From an uncultured Lachnospiraceae bacterium (GTDB lineage Bacteria > Bacillota > Clostridia > Lachnospirales > Lachnospiraceae), in assembly GCA_910579505.1 (NCBI GenBank), contig CAJTTZ010000005.1:1-64000 (forward strand): a stretch of DNA of 64,000 nucleotides, given 5' to 3'. Shown piece by piece: positions 8,234 through 17,508 of the stretch. Numbering within the stretch: the first letter of the stretch is position 1; each line of letters opens with the position of its first letter. The position numbers and the translations under genes are program-made. The notes beneath the pieces were generated by a model. It ran no database searches, had not been told where the DNA came from, and saw only the letters and a list, made by a program, of their open reading frames with translations.

Positions 8234-10012
8234 CTAATCTTCCTCTGACAAAACGCCAAGCGGGATCCTTATTACTATTTCCGTTCCCTTCTTTAACTCA
8301 CTCTTTACCCATATCTTTTCTTTTGCTTTGCAGTACATATGGATTCTGTTGATTGCATTGCTGATTCCGATATGTGCTTTTTCATCCCCGTCAATGTCAT
8401 AACCAGCGTTGATCCTGTCCACGGTACCAGCGTCCATGCCCTTTCCGTTATCACGAATAATCATCTCCAGCTCTCCATCTGCCTCCCGCAAAATAACCTC
8501 CAGCAGATACTGCTCCTGGCCTTTCTCAAATCCATGGATTATGGCATTCTCCACAAAAGGCTGAAGGAGCAGCTTATGAATCTTTATATCCATAATTTCT
8601 TCCTTCACCTCTATGTGGTATACAAACTTATTCTTAAACCGGTACTGCTGTAAAAACACATACTGCTTCAGCCACTTCACTTCGTCCCGTATGGTTACCC
8701 TTTCATTATAATTTGAAATGGCATACCTCAGTATCTGGGCAAGGGAATTGATCGCATTACTGATATCATACTCCTCCTGCTTAATCGCCATCCAGTTAAT
8801 GGTATCCAGCGTATTATACATAAAATGTGGATTAATCTGTGCTTCCAGCGCCTTAATCTCAGCCGTCCTCTGTTTTTCCATCGCCAGACCAAGCCGCTCG
8901 AGGGTCCCATTAAACTGTTCCGCTATGATCCCAATCTCCAGCGGCATCTCCTCTCTCATCTGCACCCGCACAGACAAATCCCCCTCCTCCACCTCTTTCA
9001 TCTTTACAACGATGTGCTGTACGGAATCCGCCAATTCACCTGTCAGCCTTTTAATCAGAATGCCGTCCATCAGAAACAGGGCGGCGCCTACCGCAATGAT
9101 TAAACCTACTTTTCTTAAAATCTCCAGGATAAACGGGCTCTGGTCCGTCACCGTAATCACATGTAGGCCGTAGCTTTCGTCATAATACTGGTTTAAGGAC
9201 ATATAAAGCGGCGAATACCCCATAAAATCAGGCATGTTCGTCCCATACCTCTCAGTCAGCTGTTTCACGTCCTCCCCTGTACCGTCAAACAGTTCCCCGA
9301 TCATTTCCCTTTCCGCCGCAGATATAATCCGATTCTTCCCATCCGTCAGGAATGTATCATGCGCCCCATCCCCGTCCATCTGCAGAATGCCGCTTAAGAG
9401 TTCCTCATCCAGACTCAGAATAACAATCCCGTTTTCCTTGTCCAGATCCTTGTAGTCTATGATTCTATGCGCCAGATGAAACAGATAATAATCCTCACCC
9501 GCAAACCTCTTTGCATATTCCGTCGGGAAAAAATGCATGCCATTGTCTGTATTCACTTCATCGTAGATCTGCTCCTTCGTGATACTGTAATTTCCCAGCC
9601 ACGAGCTCTCATAAGTGGCGGGTGTCAATTGATCGTACGTGATTACTTTACCGTCTGTACTGATGACGGTGATCGCCCTGATATAGTCCTTCGCATTCAG
9701 CAGTCCCTGTATATACCGCCTGATCTGCCCCGTGGTGACAGGTATGTCCTGGCCGCTGTTAATCTTGTCCATATATCCTACCATTCTGTCGTCTGTATAT
9801 GCCTGGAACAGCAGATCCTCATAAGAATCAATCATAAGTCTGATGTTATCGCTCATCTGCTTTGTATTGACCTGCATAAGGTTATCTGTATTTCTTCTTA
9901 GCATCGTAAAAGTATGAAACGACATAAATACGCTGAACAGCACAATCGGTATCGTGAGCGCAATAACAAATATCTGAAAAAGCTTTTTCTGCAGACTGTT
10001 TTTCTTCATCAT
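8234..10012 (-). CDS. YesM-type membrane sensor histidine kinase
   Basis: The protein has 592 residues. A transmembrane helix at about 10-32 is followed by an extracytoplasmic sensor of about 260 residues, a second helix at about 300-320, a HAMP region, and then a His_kinase domain of the LytS/YesM type with the phospho-acceptor in EAQINPHFMYNTLDTI (His at about 396). The ATPase region contains LLLQPFVENAIIHG and DNGKGM. The ATG at 10012 follows GGAGTG at eight bases; an in-frame ATG ten codons upstream lacks such a site. It is almost certainly the partner of the AraC-type response regulator at 13752-15266, and may sense ligand-loaded binding protein or free sugar. Confidence 0.92.
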   Translation of the reverse strand: MMKKNSLQKKLFQIFVIALTIPIVLFSVFMSFHTFTMLRRNTDNLMQVNTKQMSDNIRLMIDSYEDLLFQAYTDDRMVGYMDKINSGQDIPVTTGQIRRYIQGLLNAKDYIRAITVISTDGKVITYDQLTPATYESSWLGNYSITKEQIYDEVNTDNGMHFFPTEYAKRFAGEDYYLFHLAHRIIDYKDLDKENGIVILSLDEELLSGILQMDGDGAHDTFLTDGKNRIISAAEREMIGELFDGTGEDVKQLTERYGTNMPDFMGYSPLYMSLNQYYDESYGLHVITVTDQSPFILEILRKVGLIIAVGAALFLMDGILIKRLTGELADSVQHIVVKMKEVEEGDLSVRVQMREEMPLEIGIIAEQFNGTLERLGLAMEKQRTAEIKALEAQINPHFMYNTLDTINWMAIKQEEYDISNAINSLAQILRYAISNYNERVTIRDEVKWLKQYVFLQQYRFKNKFVYHIEVKEEIMDIKIHKLLLQPFVENAIIHGFEKGQEQYLLEVILREADGELEMIIRDNGKGMDAGTVDRINAGYDIDGDEKAHIGISNAINRIHMYCKAKEKIWVKSELKKGTEIVIRIPLGVLSEED

Positions 10013-10089
10013 CTTTTTCACTCCAACTGATATTTTCCCCATTACAGGTCCATATTATCTTAAAAGGCATTTACTATCAATATAATGAA

Positions 10090-10116
10090 CAAAAGAGAGG
10101 CCCAACTCCCCTCTCT
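10090..10116 (-). terminator. Intrinsic terminator after the chemoreceptor gene
   Basis: On the minus strand AGAGAGG and CCTCTCT form a seven-base-pair stem with a nine-base loop, followed by a T-rich TTTTGTT run. It lies just after the chemoreceptor stop codon and before the kinase gene, so the kinase probably has its own promoter (a TTGATA-17-TAATAT arrangement is visible just downstream). Confidence 0.6.
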
Positions 10117-10126
10117 TCTGCCTCCT

Positions 10127-11902
10127 CTATAAATTTGTAAAGCGGTCGCCTTCTCCTCTCAGGCTTACCACGATCTGCCGGTTTGTCTCCATCTCGCTGT
10201 TTACATTCTGTATTTCCCGCACCAGGGAGCCGATGTTCTCCGCGGTATGGTCTATCTCCCCGCTGCTCTCTCCGATTTCGCCCGATATGCTGTCCATGTA
10301 GGCGCTCATCTGTATCATCAGGCCGTTCAGCTTATCCGTCTTTGCCACAAAATCTCCCATCTGCTCACTGACATGCAGCGCGTCAACCCGGTAACGCTTT
10401 CCGTTCTCGGTGTAGGATTCGTAGTCCGGCAGAACCGTCTCTCTCATAAAGTCGAGCACTGATCCGGAACTGTTTACCAGATCCTGCACCGCCTCAATGA
10501 CCTCCTCATTTATCTGCTGTATATTGTTGGCTGTTGATCTGGTGGAATCCGCCAGCTTCCTGATTTCATCCGCCACTACCGCAAAACCCTTTCCTGCCGC
10601 TCCTGCCCGCGCCGCTTCTATCGAAGCATTAAGCGCCAACAGATTCGTCTTGCTGGAAACGCGCAGTATCTCGTCTGTCAGAACATCTATGTTCTTGACG
10701 CTCTGGCTGTTTTCTATGGCGCGCTCAATCGCTTCTGTAATAGAGCCCATGATTGCATCCGTGTTCTTCTTGCTTGCCGTCGAGTTTTCCTCCATTGCCG
10801 CGGCCTGCTTTTGCATACTCCCGGCATAATCGTTCAGCTCTGACGACTTTAAGCTGATTTCCGAAACTTCGTTCTTGATCTCCGCCATACCCGCTGCCAT
10901 CTGCGTGGAATTGTCATACACCCCCTGCACAGTCGCTGAAATTTTATCCATGACTTGTGAAATATCTTCCGCGCTGCTTCTGGCAACGCTCACATTACCG
11001 GCTACATTTTCCACCACACCGTCCATTTTATGCGAATTTTCGACAATGCTTTTCATCACACTGTGCAGTGTCTGCAAAAACAGATTGATACCCTCAGTCA
11101 GTTTTCCGATCTCATCCCTGCCTTTTACAGACAGGCGCTTTGTCAGATCCCCATTCCCCTGTGCTATTTCATCTATGATGCCGCCCAGCTGCCTCTGCGC
11201 CACTACCAGAGGATTGACTATCGCCCTCTGACAGACTACGATAGCCGCCATGAATGTCATGACAATCATAACCGTCACCACCACAATAAGCGCTCTCGCC
11301 AGCTCGTACTGTTTCTTCTGGGAAGTGATTGCCTGTTGTATTGACAGCTCGCTCATGCTGCTCATCTCTTCCAACTGCGCAAATATTTTGTCCGATTTCT
11401 TTGTCAGGTCCGCATTGCACATCCTGACGGCGCCATCCACATTACCCTCTCTGCTCATCTTTACCGCCATATCATATGTACTGATATAAGTCGGAATCTT
11501 ACTGCACAGGGAATTATATAATTTCTGCTCCTCCCCCTTGTCCACCAGCCTTTCATATTCGTCCCGCAGGCTCTCTATATCCTGCCTTGAGGCATTCATC
11601 TGTGTCTCGATATCCGCCTTTGTGCTTTCGTCGGACATGCAGTGCTGCAGCAGCAGCTTCTGTAAATTCAGGAAATCCCTGCTCAGCTGGTCTACCATTA
11701 CAATCTTGTCCAAATAAATATCCGTTACACGCAGACTGCTTTCCTGAACCAGCGATATCTCCTGAAAACCCGAAAGCATTCCCGCGATACTGACAAACGC
11801 CAGCACCAGTAACGGAATCAGGATTTTTCCCTTTATGCTCCATATGGTTTTCTTTGGTTGTTTTTTACGAATCCGATTTCTTCTCATTGAGTTCCAGCCC
11901 AT
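10127..11902 (-). CDS. Methyl-accepting chemotaxis protein
   Basis: This 591-residue chemoreceptor has a short cytoplasmic basic start and a transmembrane helix (IPLLVLAFVSIAGML). A periplasmic-side four-helix-bundle-type sensor of about 150 residues follows, then a second helix (ALIVVVTVMIVMTFMAAIVV), a HAMP domain and a long signalling coiled coil. The hairpin tip shows KTNLLALNASIEAARAG and GKGFAVVADEIRKLA. The chosen ATG overlaps the stop codon of the upstream permease (TAATG), implying translational coupling with sugar uptake; the frame is open upstream but only inside the permease gene. It is followed by a terminator. The arrangement suggests that the cell swims towards the sugar it imports. 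Confidence 0.93.
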   Translation of the reverse strand: MGWNSMRRNRIRKKQPKKTIWSIKGKILIPLLVLAFVSIAGMLSGFQEISLVQESSLRVTDIYLDKIVMVDQLSRDFLNLQKLLLQHCMSDESTKADIETQMNASRQDIESLRDEYERLVDKGEEQKLYNSLCSKIPTYISTYDMAVKMSREGNVDGAVRMCNADLTKKSDKIFAQLEEMSSMSELSIQQAITSQKKQYELARALIVVVTVMIVMTFMAAIVVCQRAIVNPLVVAQRQLGGIIDEIAQGNGDLTKRLSVKGRDEIGKLTEGINLFLQTLHSVMKSIVENSHKMDGVVENVAGNVSVARSSAEDISQVMDKISATVQGVYDNSTQMAAGMAEIKNEVSEISLKSSELNDYAGSMQKQAAAMEENSTASKKNTDAIMGSITEAIERAIENSQSVKNIDVLTDEILRVSSKTNLLALNASIEAARAGAAGKGFAVVADEIRKLADSTRSTANNIQQINEEVIEAVQDLVNSSGSVLDFMRETVLPDYESYTENGKRYRVDALHVSEQMGDFVAKTDKLNGLMIQMSAYMDSISGEIGESSGEIDHTAENIGSLVREIQNVNSEMETNRQIVVSLRGEGDRFTNL

Positions 11903-12747
11903 TATCCCTTCACCGCTCCGCTGGTCATACCGGCAATAATATATTTCTGCATGAAAATAAATATCAGCGAAACCGGTATGATTGTCACAATTGCAAACGC
12001 CGTCAGATAGCTCCATCTGGTTCCATACTGTCCCATGAAATTAAATATGCCCGCCGTGATCGGTCTCTTCTGCTGATCCAGAATAAATGTCATTCCATAC
12101 GCAAGATCTCCCCATGCATATAAGAAAGAAAAAATTGCGCATACGATAATCCCCGGCTTTGCTATCGGCACTAAAATCTGTATAAACGTCTTAAACTTAT
12201 TACATCCGTCAACCCAGGCAGCTTCCTCCAAATCTTTGGGAATAGAAGCAAAATAGTTTTTCAAAATCAGAATCGAAAACGGGATACCGATTGTTGCATC
12301 CGACAAGATGGAAGCCCCCCATGTATTATACAAATGCATGTTTTTAAACATAATAAACATTGGCGTAAGAAGCACCGATACCGGCAGCATCTGCGTCACC
12401 AGAAAACAGAGCAGCATGCCGTTTCTGCCCTTAAACTTATACCTTGCGATGGCGTAAGATGCGGGCACCGCAAGCAGGACCGCAATTACCATTGCCCCAA
12501 GGGAGATAATAAAACTGTTCAGGAAAGATCGGAACATATTAAAATCCCCGGTTTCCACCTGTGCCGCATACGATTTTGTATTCAGGACATGCGGATAAAA
12601 TGTGGGCGGATTCTGGAAAATCTCCTGTTCCGTTTTCAGGGAAGTAATGAACGTCCAGAAAACAGGGAAAAGCAAGATACACAAAACGCCTACTGACAGG
12701 ATGCACAACAAAACGTTATTCCTCTTTTTCAATTCTGCGCTCATCAT
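11902..12747 (-). CDS. Sugar ABC transporter permease (MalG/LacG type)
   Basis: This 281-residue membrane protein has six predicted helices. The EAA loop EEAAWVDGCNKFKTFIQILVPIAKPGI near residues 180-206 contacts the ATPase. The ending (YIIAGMTSGAVKG) is typical of the MalG-type carbohydrate permeases. The start ATG shares four bases with the stop of the other permease (ATGA), and GGAGGAAAG precedes it. The stop overlaps the chemoreceptor start. It works with the neighbouring permease and the lipoprotein at 6824-8128 as an oligosaccharide importer. Confidence 0.93.
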   Translation of the reverse strand: MMSAELKKRNNVLLCILSVGVLCILLFPVFWTFITSLKTEQEIFQNPPTFYPHVLNTKSYAAQVETGDFNMFRSFLNSFIISLGAMVIAVLLAVPASYAIARYKFKGRNGMLLCFLVTQMLPVSVLLTPMFIMFKNMHLYNTWGASILSDATIGIPFSILILKNYFASIPKDLEEAAWVDGCNKFKTFIQILVPIAKPGIIVCAIFSFLYAWGDLAYGMTFILDQQKRPITAGIFNFMGQYGTRWSYLTAFAIVTIIPVSLIFIFMQKYIIAGMTSGAVKG

Positions 12748-13643
12748 CTTTCCTCCTCCGCCATTGTTATTTTTAAGTAAAAGGAACCTACAGCCAATAG
12801 TATCACCAAAAGCACATTTGCCACCGCTGATCCCATACTGTAGTTAAACAGCTCAAACGACTGTTTGTATGAATAAGTTGACAGCAGATGCGTAGAGTTG
12901 ACCGGCCCGCCCTGCGTCAGCACATATACAAGGTCGTACACCTTAAAGGTATAAATAAAGCCCAGCACAAGCACGGATTCAATCGTCGAACGCATCAGCG
13001 GCAGCGTAATCTTAAAAAAGGTCTGTACCTTTCCCGCGCCGTCTATGGACGCGCTCTCGTATACCTCCTGCGGAATGGTTGTCAATCCCGTGGAGATCAG
13101 AATCGTATTAAACGGGATTCCGATCCACACGTTTGCGGCAATGACCACCGACATCGCCGTCTGCGGACTTGTCAGCCAGTCAATATTTTCCCGGATCAGC
13201 CCCATACTCCTAAGCAGATAATTAATAATACCGATATCTCCCGCAAACAGCAGCTTGAAGACGAGAGCCGTAACAGTCATGGGAATCATCCACGGTATCA
13301 TCAGCAAGCCCCTGACCGGCTTTGCAAAGGAAAACTTCTTATTCAAAAACAGCGCCAGCGCAAAACCGATGAGAAACTGGAATACCAGACATACAACGGT
13401 AAATTCTATTGTGTTCCATAACGCTTTGCGAAACACATCATCCTGAATCAGTTCTTTATAGTTATCCAAAAAAACAAACAGCCGCTCTCCGTGCGTAAGA
13501 TTCTTCACCGTAACATTTTGTAAGCTCAAAATGATATTGCTTACAATCGGGTATCCCACAAAAACCAGCATGTAAATAAATGCAGGCAGCGCAAAAAGCA
13601 ATCCCACGTTGTCATACTTGAAAAACTTTCTGATTTTTTTCAC
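12744..13643 (-). CDS. Sugar ABC transporter permease (MalF/UgpA type)
   Basis: This 299-residue protein has six predicted transmembrane helices and the EAA motif EVYESASIDGAGKVQTFFKITLPLM. A GTG start at 13643 is preferred: the strong site AAGGGAGG lies nine bases before it, while the ATG seven codons upstream would place that site inside the gene. The same AAGGGAGGAA sequence is the 3' arm of a long hairpin (13651-13731) that could hide it. It forms the channel with the MalG-type permease, which overlaps its end by four bases. Confidence 0.92.
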   Translation of the reverse strand: MKKIRKFFKYDNVGLLFALPAFIYMLVFVGYPIVSNIILSLQNVTVKNLTHGERLFVFLDNYKELIQDDVFRKALWNTIEFTVVCLVFQFLIGFALALFLNKKFSFAKPVRGLLMIPWMIPMTVTALVFKLLFAGDIGIINYLLRSMGLIRENIDWLTSPQTAMSVVIAANVWIGIPFNTILISTGLTTIPQEVYESASIDGAGKVQTFFKITLPLMRSTIESVLVLGFIYTFKVYDLVYVLTQGGPVNSTHLLSTYSYKQSFELFNYSMGSAVANVLLVILLAVGSFYLKITMAEEER

Positions 13644-13650
13644 AAAAAAA

Positions 13651-13731
13651 TTCCTCCCTTCCATTTCTCATAAAAATATTTTATCGTTTCAAAATATTTT
13701 TAAAATATGAAAAATCTTGAAAAGGGAGGAA
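13651..13731 (-). promoter_or_regulatory. Nested hairpin that could mask the permease ribosome-binding site
   Basis: Two perfect inverted repeats are nested. The outer arms are TTCCTCCCTT/AAGGGAGGAA (13651-13660 and 13722-13731). The inner arms are eleven-base AAAAATATTTT/AAAATATTTTT (13672-13682 and 13691-13701). In a minus-strand transcript coming from the response-regulator gene, the 3' outer arm is exactly the ribosome-binding site of the permease gene and the 5' arm is its complement. This is either a translational switch, or the inner AT-rich dyad is a protein-binding site in DNA. Confidence 0.55.
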
Positions 13732-13751
13732 TGAACAAAAGTCGTTTCTCT

Positions 13752-15266
13752 TTACCTGTATATCTTTCTGTATTCAGTTGGCAGCTGCCCCGTTGTTTCC
13801 TTAAATACTTTGCTGAAGTACTTGGAGTCCGTGTAACCGACTTCCTCGGCTATCTGATACAGCTTCATCTCCGTTCCGCATAACAGTTCTTTGGCTTTGC
13901 TTATCCTGTATTTTTTTATATAATTGCTGAAAGAGACCCCAACCTCTTTGTGAAATAAGGTCCCCAAATACTCGGGCGTCATATTCAGCTTTGCCCCGAT
14001 CTCCTCCAGGGTAATACTCCGATAGTATTCTTTGATAAGGCCTTTCATTTTCTTTACTGTCAGATGTGATATGTTTTCTTCTGAATCCGCCCGGATTGCT
14101 GAAAACACCATATTTGTCGCAAAGACAAGCTCCTCTCTGATCTTTGCGTTCATTATCAGATTGAGCACCGCCTGCTGCTCGATCTCTTCTGATTTCAGAT
14201 ACCCCATCTCCTTAGACAGGCCAATGACTGCCCACAGGAACCGCACATAGCATTCCTTTATCTCCTTTGGCAGATATATCTGTCCGTCCTGAAATGATTC
14301 GTGGAATTTATCGACCAGTTCCTTCACTTTTTCCGTATTGTAATCATTACACATCAGCAGCCTGACTTTGGTTTCAATGTCCATAGGATATATACAGGCG
14401 GCAGTCTGCACATTCTTTATCTTCGGATAGGAAATTAGTATTTTCCTATTCAGCGATATGTTCCAGTCCATATAAGGATATAAAAGGTCAAAGCCCGCCC
14501 GGAGACTCCTGATCTCATTCATTTCAAACCATCCAACCGCCAGTTTTTGCTCCGAATACCCTAAAATCTGCCTCTGCAGCCATCGTTCCAAGTCGTTTGC
14601 ACTCTGATATCCATACATAATAATGATAATAGAGCTGTGATATTCCGACTCTATAATCGCATAGGAAGTGTCATAATACGATAACGTCTGCTGGAAATAT
14701 CTCTTATACGTCTCCAGATTCCTCTCGTAATCGCCCCCAATGTATACACACAAAATAACATATGGCTGCTTTTCCTCTATCTGATAATTGTTCCTTAAAT
14801 ACGCAAGAACCTCATCATTGATTTCCAACTGGTTGTTCAGGATTGCCTGCAGGATATGTTCCAGTGTCCCAAGCTGTGAAGGATTCCTCTGCTGCTCTTT
14901 CTCAATCTCACGCCTGATATTTTCTATGGCGTTTGAAAATTCATGGACCGAAACCGGCTTCAGCAGATATTCTGTCACACCCAGTTTCATTGCCTGTCTT
15001 GCATATTCAAACTCCGAGTAAGCGCTGAGCACAATCGCCTTTATCTTGATTCCCTCAGCCGCCACCTGTTTTAGCATCTCCAGCCCGTCCATATTGGGCA
15101 TTCTGACATCTGTGATCACAATATCCGGATTCCATTTCCTGATGGCCTCCAGTCCTTCTTCCCCATCCTCCGCGATCCCGGTCAGCTGCAAATCCTGAAA
15201 TTTGCCCAGCAGAATTTCCAGACCTTCCCGAATCCTTATTTCATCTTCAACAATCAAAACTTTCAT
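13752..15266 (-). CDS. AraC-type response regulator (YesN family)
   Basis: This 504-residue protein begins with a CheY-like receiver (acid pocket near Glu7/Asp8, phospho-acceptor Asp53 in IVITDVRMPNMDG, Lys in EYLLKPV). A long middle region of unassigned fold follows. It ends with a two-helix-turn-helix AraC DNA-binding domain (about 405-504, SFSNYIKKYRISKAKELL and YFSKVFKETTGQLPTEYRK). It pairs with the YesM-type kinase at 8234-10012 and probably activates the transporter/GH127 cluster. The gene is first in the cluster and lies about 110 bases upstream of the permease start. Confidence 0.92.
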   Translation of the reverse strand: MKVLIVEDEIRIREGLEILLGKFQDLQLTGIAEDGEEGLEAIRKWNPDIVITDVRMPNMDGLEMLKQVAAEGIKIKAIVLSAYSEFEYARQAMKLGVTEYLLKPVSVHEFSNAIENIRREIEKEQQRNPSQLGTLEHILQAILNNQLEINDEVLAYLRNNYQIEEKQPYVILCVYIGGDYERNLETYKRYFQQTLSYYDTSYAIIESEYHSSIIIIMYGYQSANDLERWLQRQILGYSEQKLAVGWFEMNEIRSLRAGFDLLYPYMDWNISLNRKILISYPKIKNVQTAACIYPMDIETKVRLLMCNDYNTEKVKELVDKFHESFQDGQIYLPKEIKECYVRFLWAVIGLSKEMGYLKSEEIEQQAVLNLIMNAKIREELVFATNMVFSAIRADSEENISHLTVKKMKGLIKEYYRSITLEEIGAKLNMTPEYLGTLFHKEVGVSFSNYIKKYRISKAKELLCGTEMKLYQIAEEVGYTDSKYFSKVFKETTGQLPTEYRKIYR

Positions 15267-15318
15267 ATCCGCCCAACCCTCTTGTCACCCTTTATACTGC
15301 CACTTCTCATATGGAATA

Positions 15319-15939
15319 TTAATCATACAGTGCTTCCCATGTTTCTGCGCGCATTGCCCGAAAACACATTTCGATCTGTTCCCTGTTGTTCTTTTCTTCC
15401 GCCAGGCAGGGCAGTTCATCCACCCCAAAATAGGCAAAGCCTGTCGTTTCAATATTGGGCACAAAACTGCCGCCCGTCACCTCGCACTGCAGGAAAATTT
15501 TACACACTTTATAAGCATAAATCGGTAAATTATGCTTTTCCCTGTCCTGAACTGCTATAATGCGTTTCACCCTAACGTCCAGGCCCGCTTCTTCTTTTAC
15601 CTCTTTTATCGTATTTTCCATAACAGAAACATTTACATCAACCCAGCCGCCCGGCAGTGCCCATGTGCCGTTATCCTCATGTACAAGCAGTATCCTGTCC
15701 TCTTTAAATATGGCCGCCCGTGTATCTATCTTAGGGGTCTGGTATCCCACATCGCTGCAGAATAAATCCTTTACTTTTTCAAGCGGTATCTCTGTCTTAC
15801 AGCTGAGCATTTCCGCCGAAATCTCTCTGACGCGCTCGTACCTTTCCCGTTCATATTTGTCTTTACAGTAAAACAATCCCGCCTGCGCCAGACTCTGCAG
15901 TTCGACCGCCCACTGCAGCCATTTTTCATTTTTGTCCAT
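15319..15939 (-). CDS. NUDIX hydrolase with NUDIX-N-type helical leader
   Basis: The protein has 206 residues. An N-terminal helical region (about 1-65, WLQWAVELQSLAQAG) is followed by a Nudix domain. The Nudix box runs GGWVDVNVSVMENTI then KEVKEEAGL. Compared with the consensus, the first Glu is Val and the Arg is Lys, while the two catalytic Glu of KEE are kept. This pattern is common in the NUDIX_N_2 subgroup, thought to act on ADP-ribose or nucleoside diphosphate sugars. The substrate here is unknown. It stands alone between the sugar regulator and the Tad locus. Confidence 0.85.
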   Translation of the reverse strand: MDKNEKWLQWAVELQSLAQAGLFYCKDKYERERYERVREISAEMLSCKTEIPLEKVKDLFCSDVGYQTPKIDTRAAIFKEDRILLVHEDNGTWALPGGWVDVNVSVMENTIKEVKEEAGLDVRVKRIIAVQDREKHNLPIYAYKVCKIFLQCEVTGGSFVPNIETTGFAYFGVDELPCLAEEKNNREQIEMCFRAMRAETWEALYD

Positions 15940-16039
15940 AGCCCGCCCTTTCTGCTCCCGTTTTTGTACAGTATAACACTTTTTAGAGAGAAGGGGTAAC
16001 CTCTATTTCCAGCTTATGTTCTTCTTATCCCCAATCCGT

Positions 16040-17503
16040 TTAGCGGTAGCAATAATCCAGCTTCCCAAACCTTATCTCATCCCCCGGCTCAATCTCCACT
16101 GTTTCCTGCGGCTGCATCCGCAGCCCGTTCCTGTAAGTGCCGTTTGTAGAATTCATGTCTGTCAGCTGTATCACATCTCCCACTTTCTCGAATCTGGCAT
16201 GAATCCGGCTGACGGAATTGTCCGCCAGAACACAGTCCACACAGCCCGCCATCTTTCCCACCGTAAACGGAAATTTGGTGAGTTCAATATGCTTTTTATT
16301 CTTTTTATCTAACGCGTACAATTTATGTTCCACTATTTTCGTGCTGTCAAAAAAAACCGTATTTCCACAAATTTCCTCCTCTTCTGGCGCATCCCTTCTT
16401 CGGGGGACAGGTACGTACTGCACCGGCTCCCTCTCCCGGCTCAGCACATGTTCCAGAGAAGCCGGTTCCCCGTTCTGCGCATGTTCCAAAGTAACCGATT
16501 CATGTGCAGACAGATATGGATCATTCATCCCTTCCGAAAGTTGTCTCCCTGCTTCTTTTTCTCCCGGCGTTTCTTTTCTCCCCTTTTTCCCGCCGCCTTT
16601 CAGTATTCCCGCAAGACCCGCAATCAGGCAGACGCCCAGCAGCGCGCCACATCCCAAAAGCGTCATAATCTCTTCATCAGACAACTCGTACGAACCGTAA
16701 AGGTAAACGATCCCGGCAATTCCTAACGCCGAAAATACCGCGACAAATGCAGAAAACGGACTCTTCCTTTTTACGGATGCATTCTTATCTTCTCTCTCCT
16801 CCCACGCTGCAAATGCATTTTCCTGCGCATCATGCATATCTGCATGTGCATACAGCCGCTCTGCCTTTTCGTTTTCAAAATCAGTATTATCAGGCAGCAG
16901 ATATATATCCCCACTCTGCTCACCGGGGTCTTTTGCTTTTCTCTCTGTTTTTTCTTCCTGTTCCTCCACTTCCCCGAAAATTTGCAGTGCATCCCACAGC
17001 GAAAATCCACTGTCCTCCGTCCTCTCATAAATCTGATAAATACAGTCCGCCAGCCGCTCATCCCTGTTATCCATATGTTCCAGCAGATAGTCCATAAGCG
17101 CTTCATACGGTCTATCCTCCACATAATCCGGATAATACAGACCGATATATTTTTTGCGCGACAAATCGTAAAAGACATACTCCGGCGAAAAGACCAGTTT
17201 TGTCTCATCCATAAAATAATCTCCGACTTTGCAGTACATATAATAAAACTGCTCAAACAGCTCCTTAATTTGTCCATAAGACATCTGCCTGTCCCGGTAC
17301 AGACTTTCCATCGTCGTTCGGGAACTGATATCATAATAAAAATAAGTCATGCCGTTTACATGCCGCATGGAGCAGCGCAAAATCTCCTCTATCTTATTGG
17401 AAGTAAGCTGTCTGCACTGATAGCTTTTCTCCGGCTGTCTGCTTTTGCATGGTAAAATCATATAACTGTGTTTATAATCCCTGAAAAATTTTGCCTCAAG
17501 CAT
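16040..17503 (-). CDS. DUF6382 and FHA domain protein of the Tad locus
   Basis: The protein has 487 residues. The N-terminal ~200 residues match the DUF6382 type found at the end of clostridial Tad operons. Two adjacent hydrophobic segments (AFVAVFSALGIAGIVYLYG and LLGCGALLGVCLIAGLAGIL) come next, then a polar linker and a C-terminal FHA phosphothreonine-binding domain (FTVGKMAGCVDCVLADNSVSRIHARF, MNSTNGTYRNG). The ATG at 17503 follows a perfect AGGAGGTGAT box. It is the last gene of the Tad operon. It may recruit a phosphorylated partner to the pilus machine; this role is inferred. Confidence 0.85.
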   Translation of the reverse strand: MLEAKFFRDYKHSYMILPCKSRQPEKSYQCRQLTSNKIEEILRCSMRHVNGMTYFYYDISSRTTMESLYRDRQMSYGQIKELFEQFYYMYCKVGDYFMDETKLVFSPEYVFYDLSRKKYIGLYYPDYVEDRPYEALMDYLLEHMDNRDERLADCIYQIYERTEDSGFSLWDALQIFGEVEEQEEKTERKAKDPGEQSGDIYLLPDNTDFENEKAERLYAHADMHDAQENAFAAWEEREDKNASVKRKSPFSAFVAVFSALGIAGIVYLYGSYELSDEEIMTLLGCGALLGVCLIAGLAGILKGGGKKGRKETPGEKEAGRQLSEGMNDPYLSAHESVTLEHAQNGEPASLEHVLSREREPVQYVPVPRRRDAPEEEEICGNTVFFDSTKIVEHKLYALDKKNKKHIELTKFPFTVGKMAGCVDCVLADNSVSRIHARFEKVGDVIQLTDMNSTNGTYRNGLRMQPQETVEIEPGDEIRFGKLDYCYR

Positions 17504-17508
17504 CCGTA

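Noticed and set aside
11903..12016. Upstream extension of the chemoreceptor frame
   Set aside because: These codons lie within the permease gene in another frame, and the TAATG junction gives a natural start.
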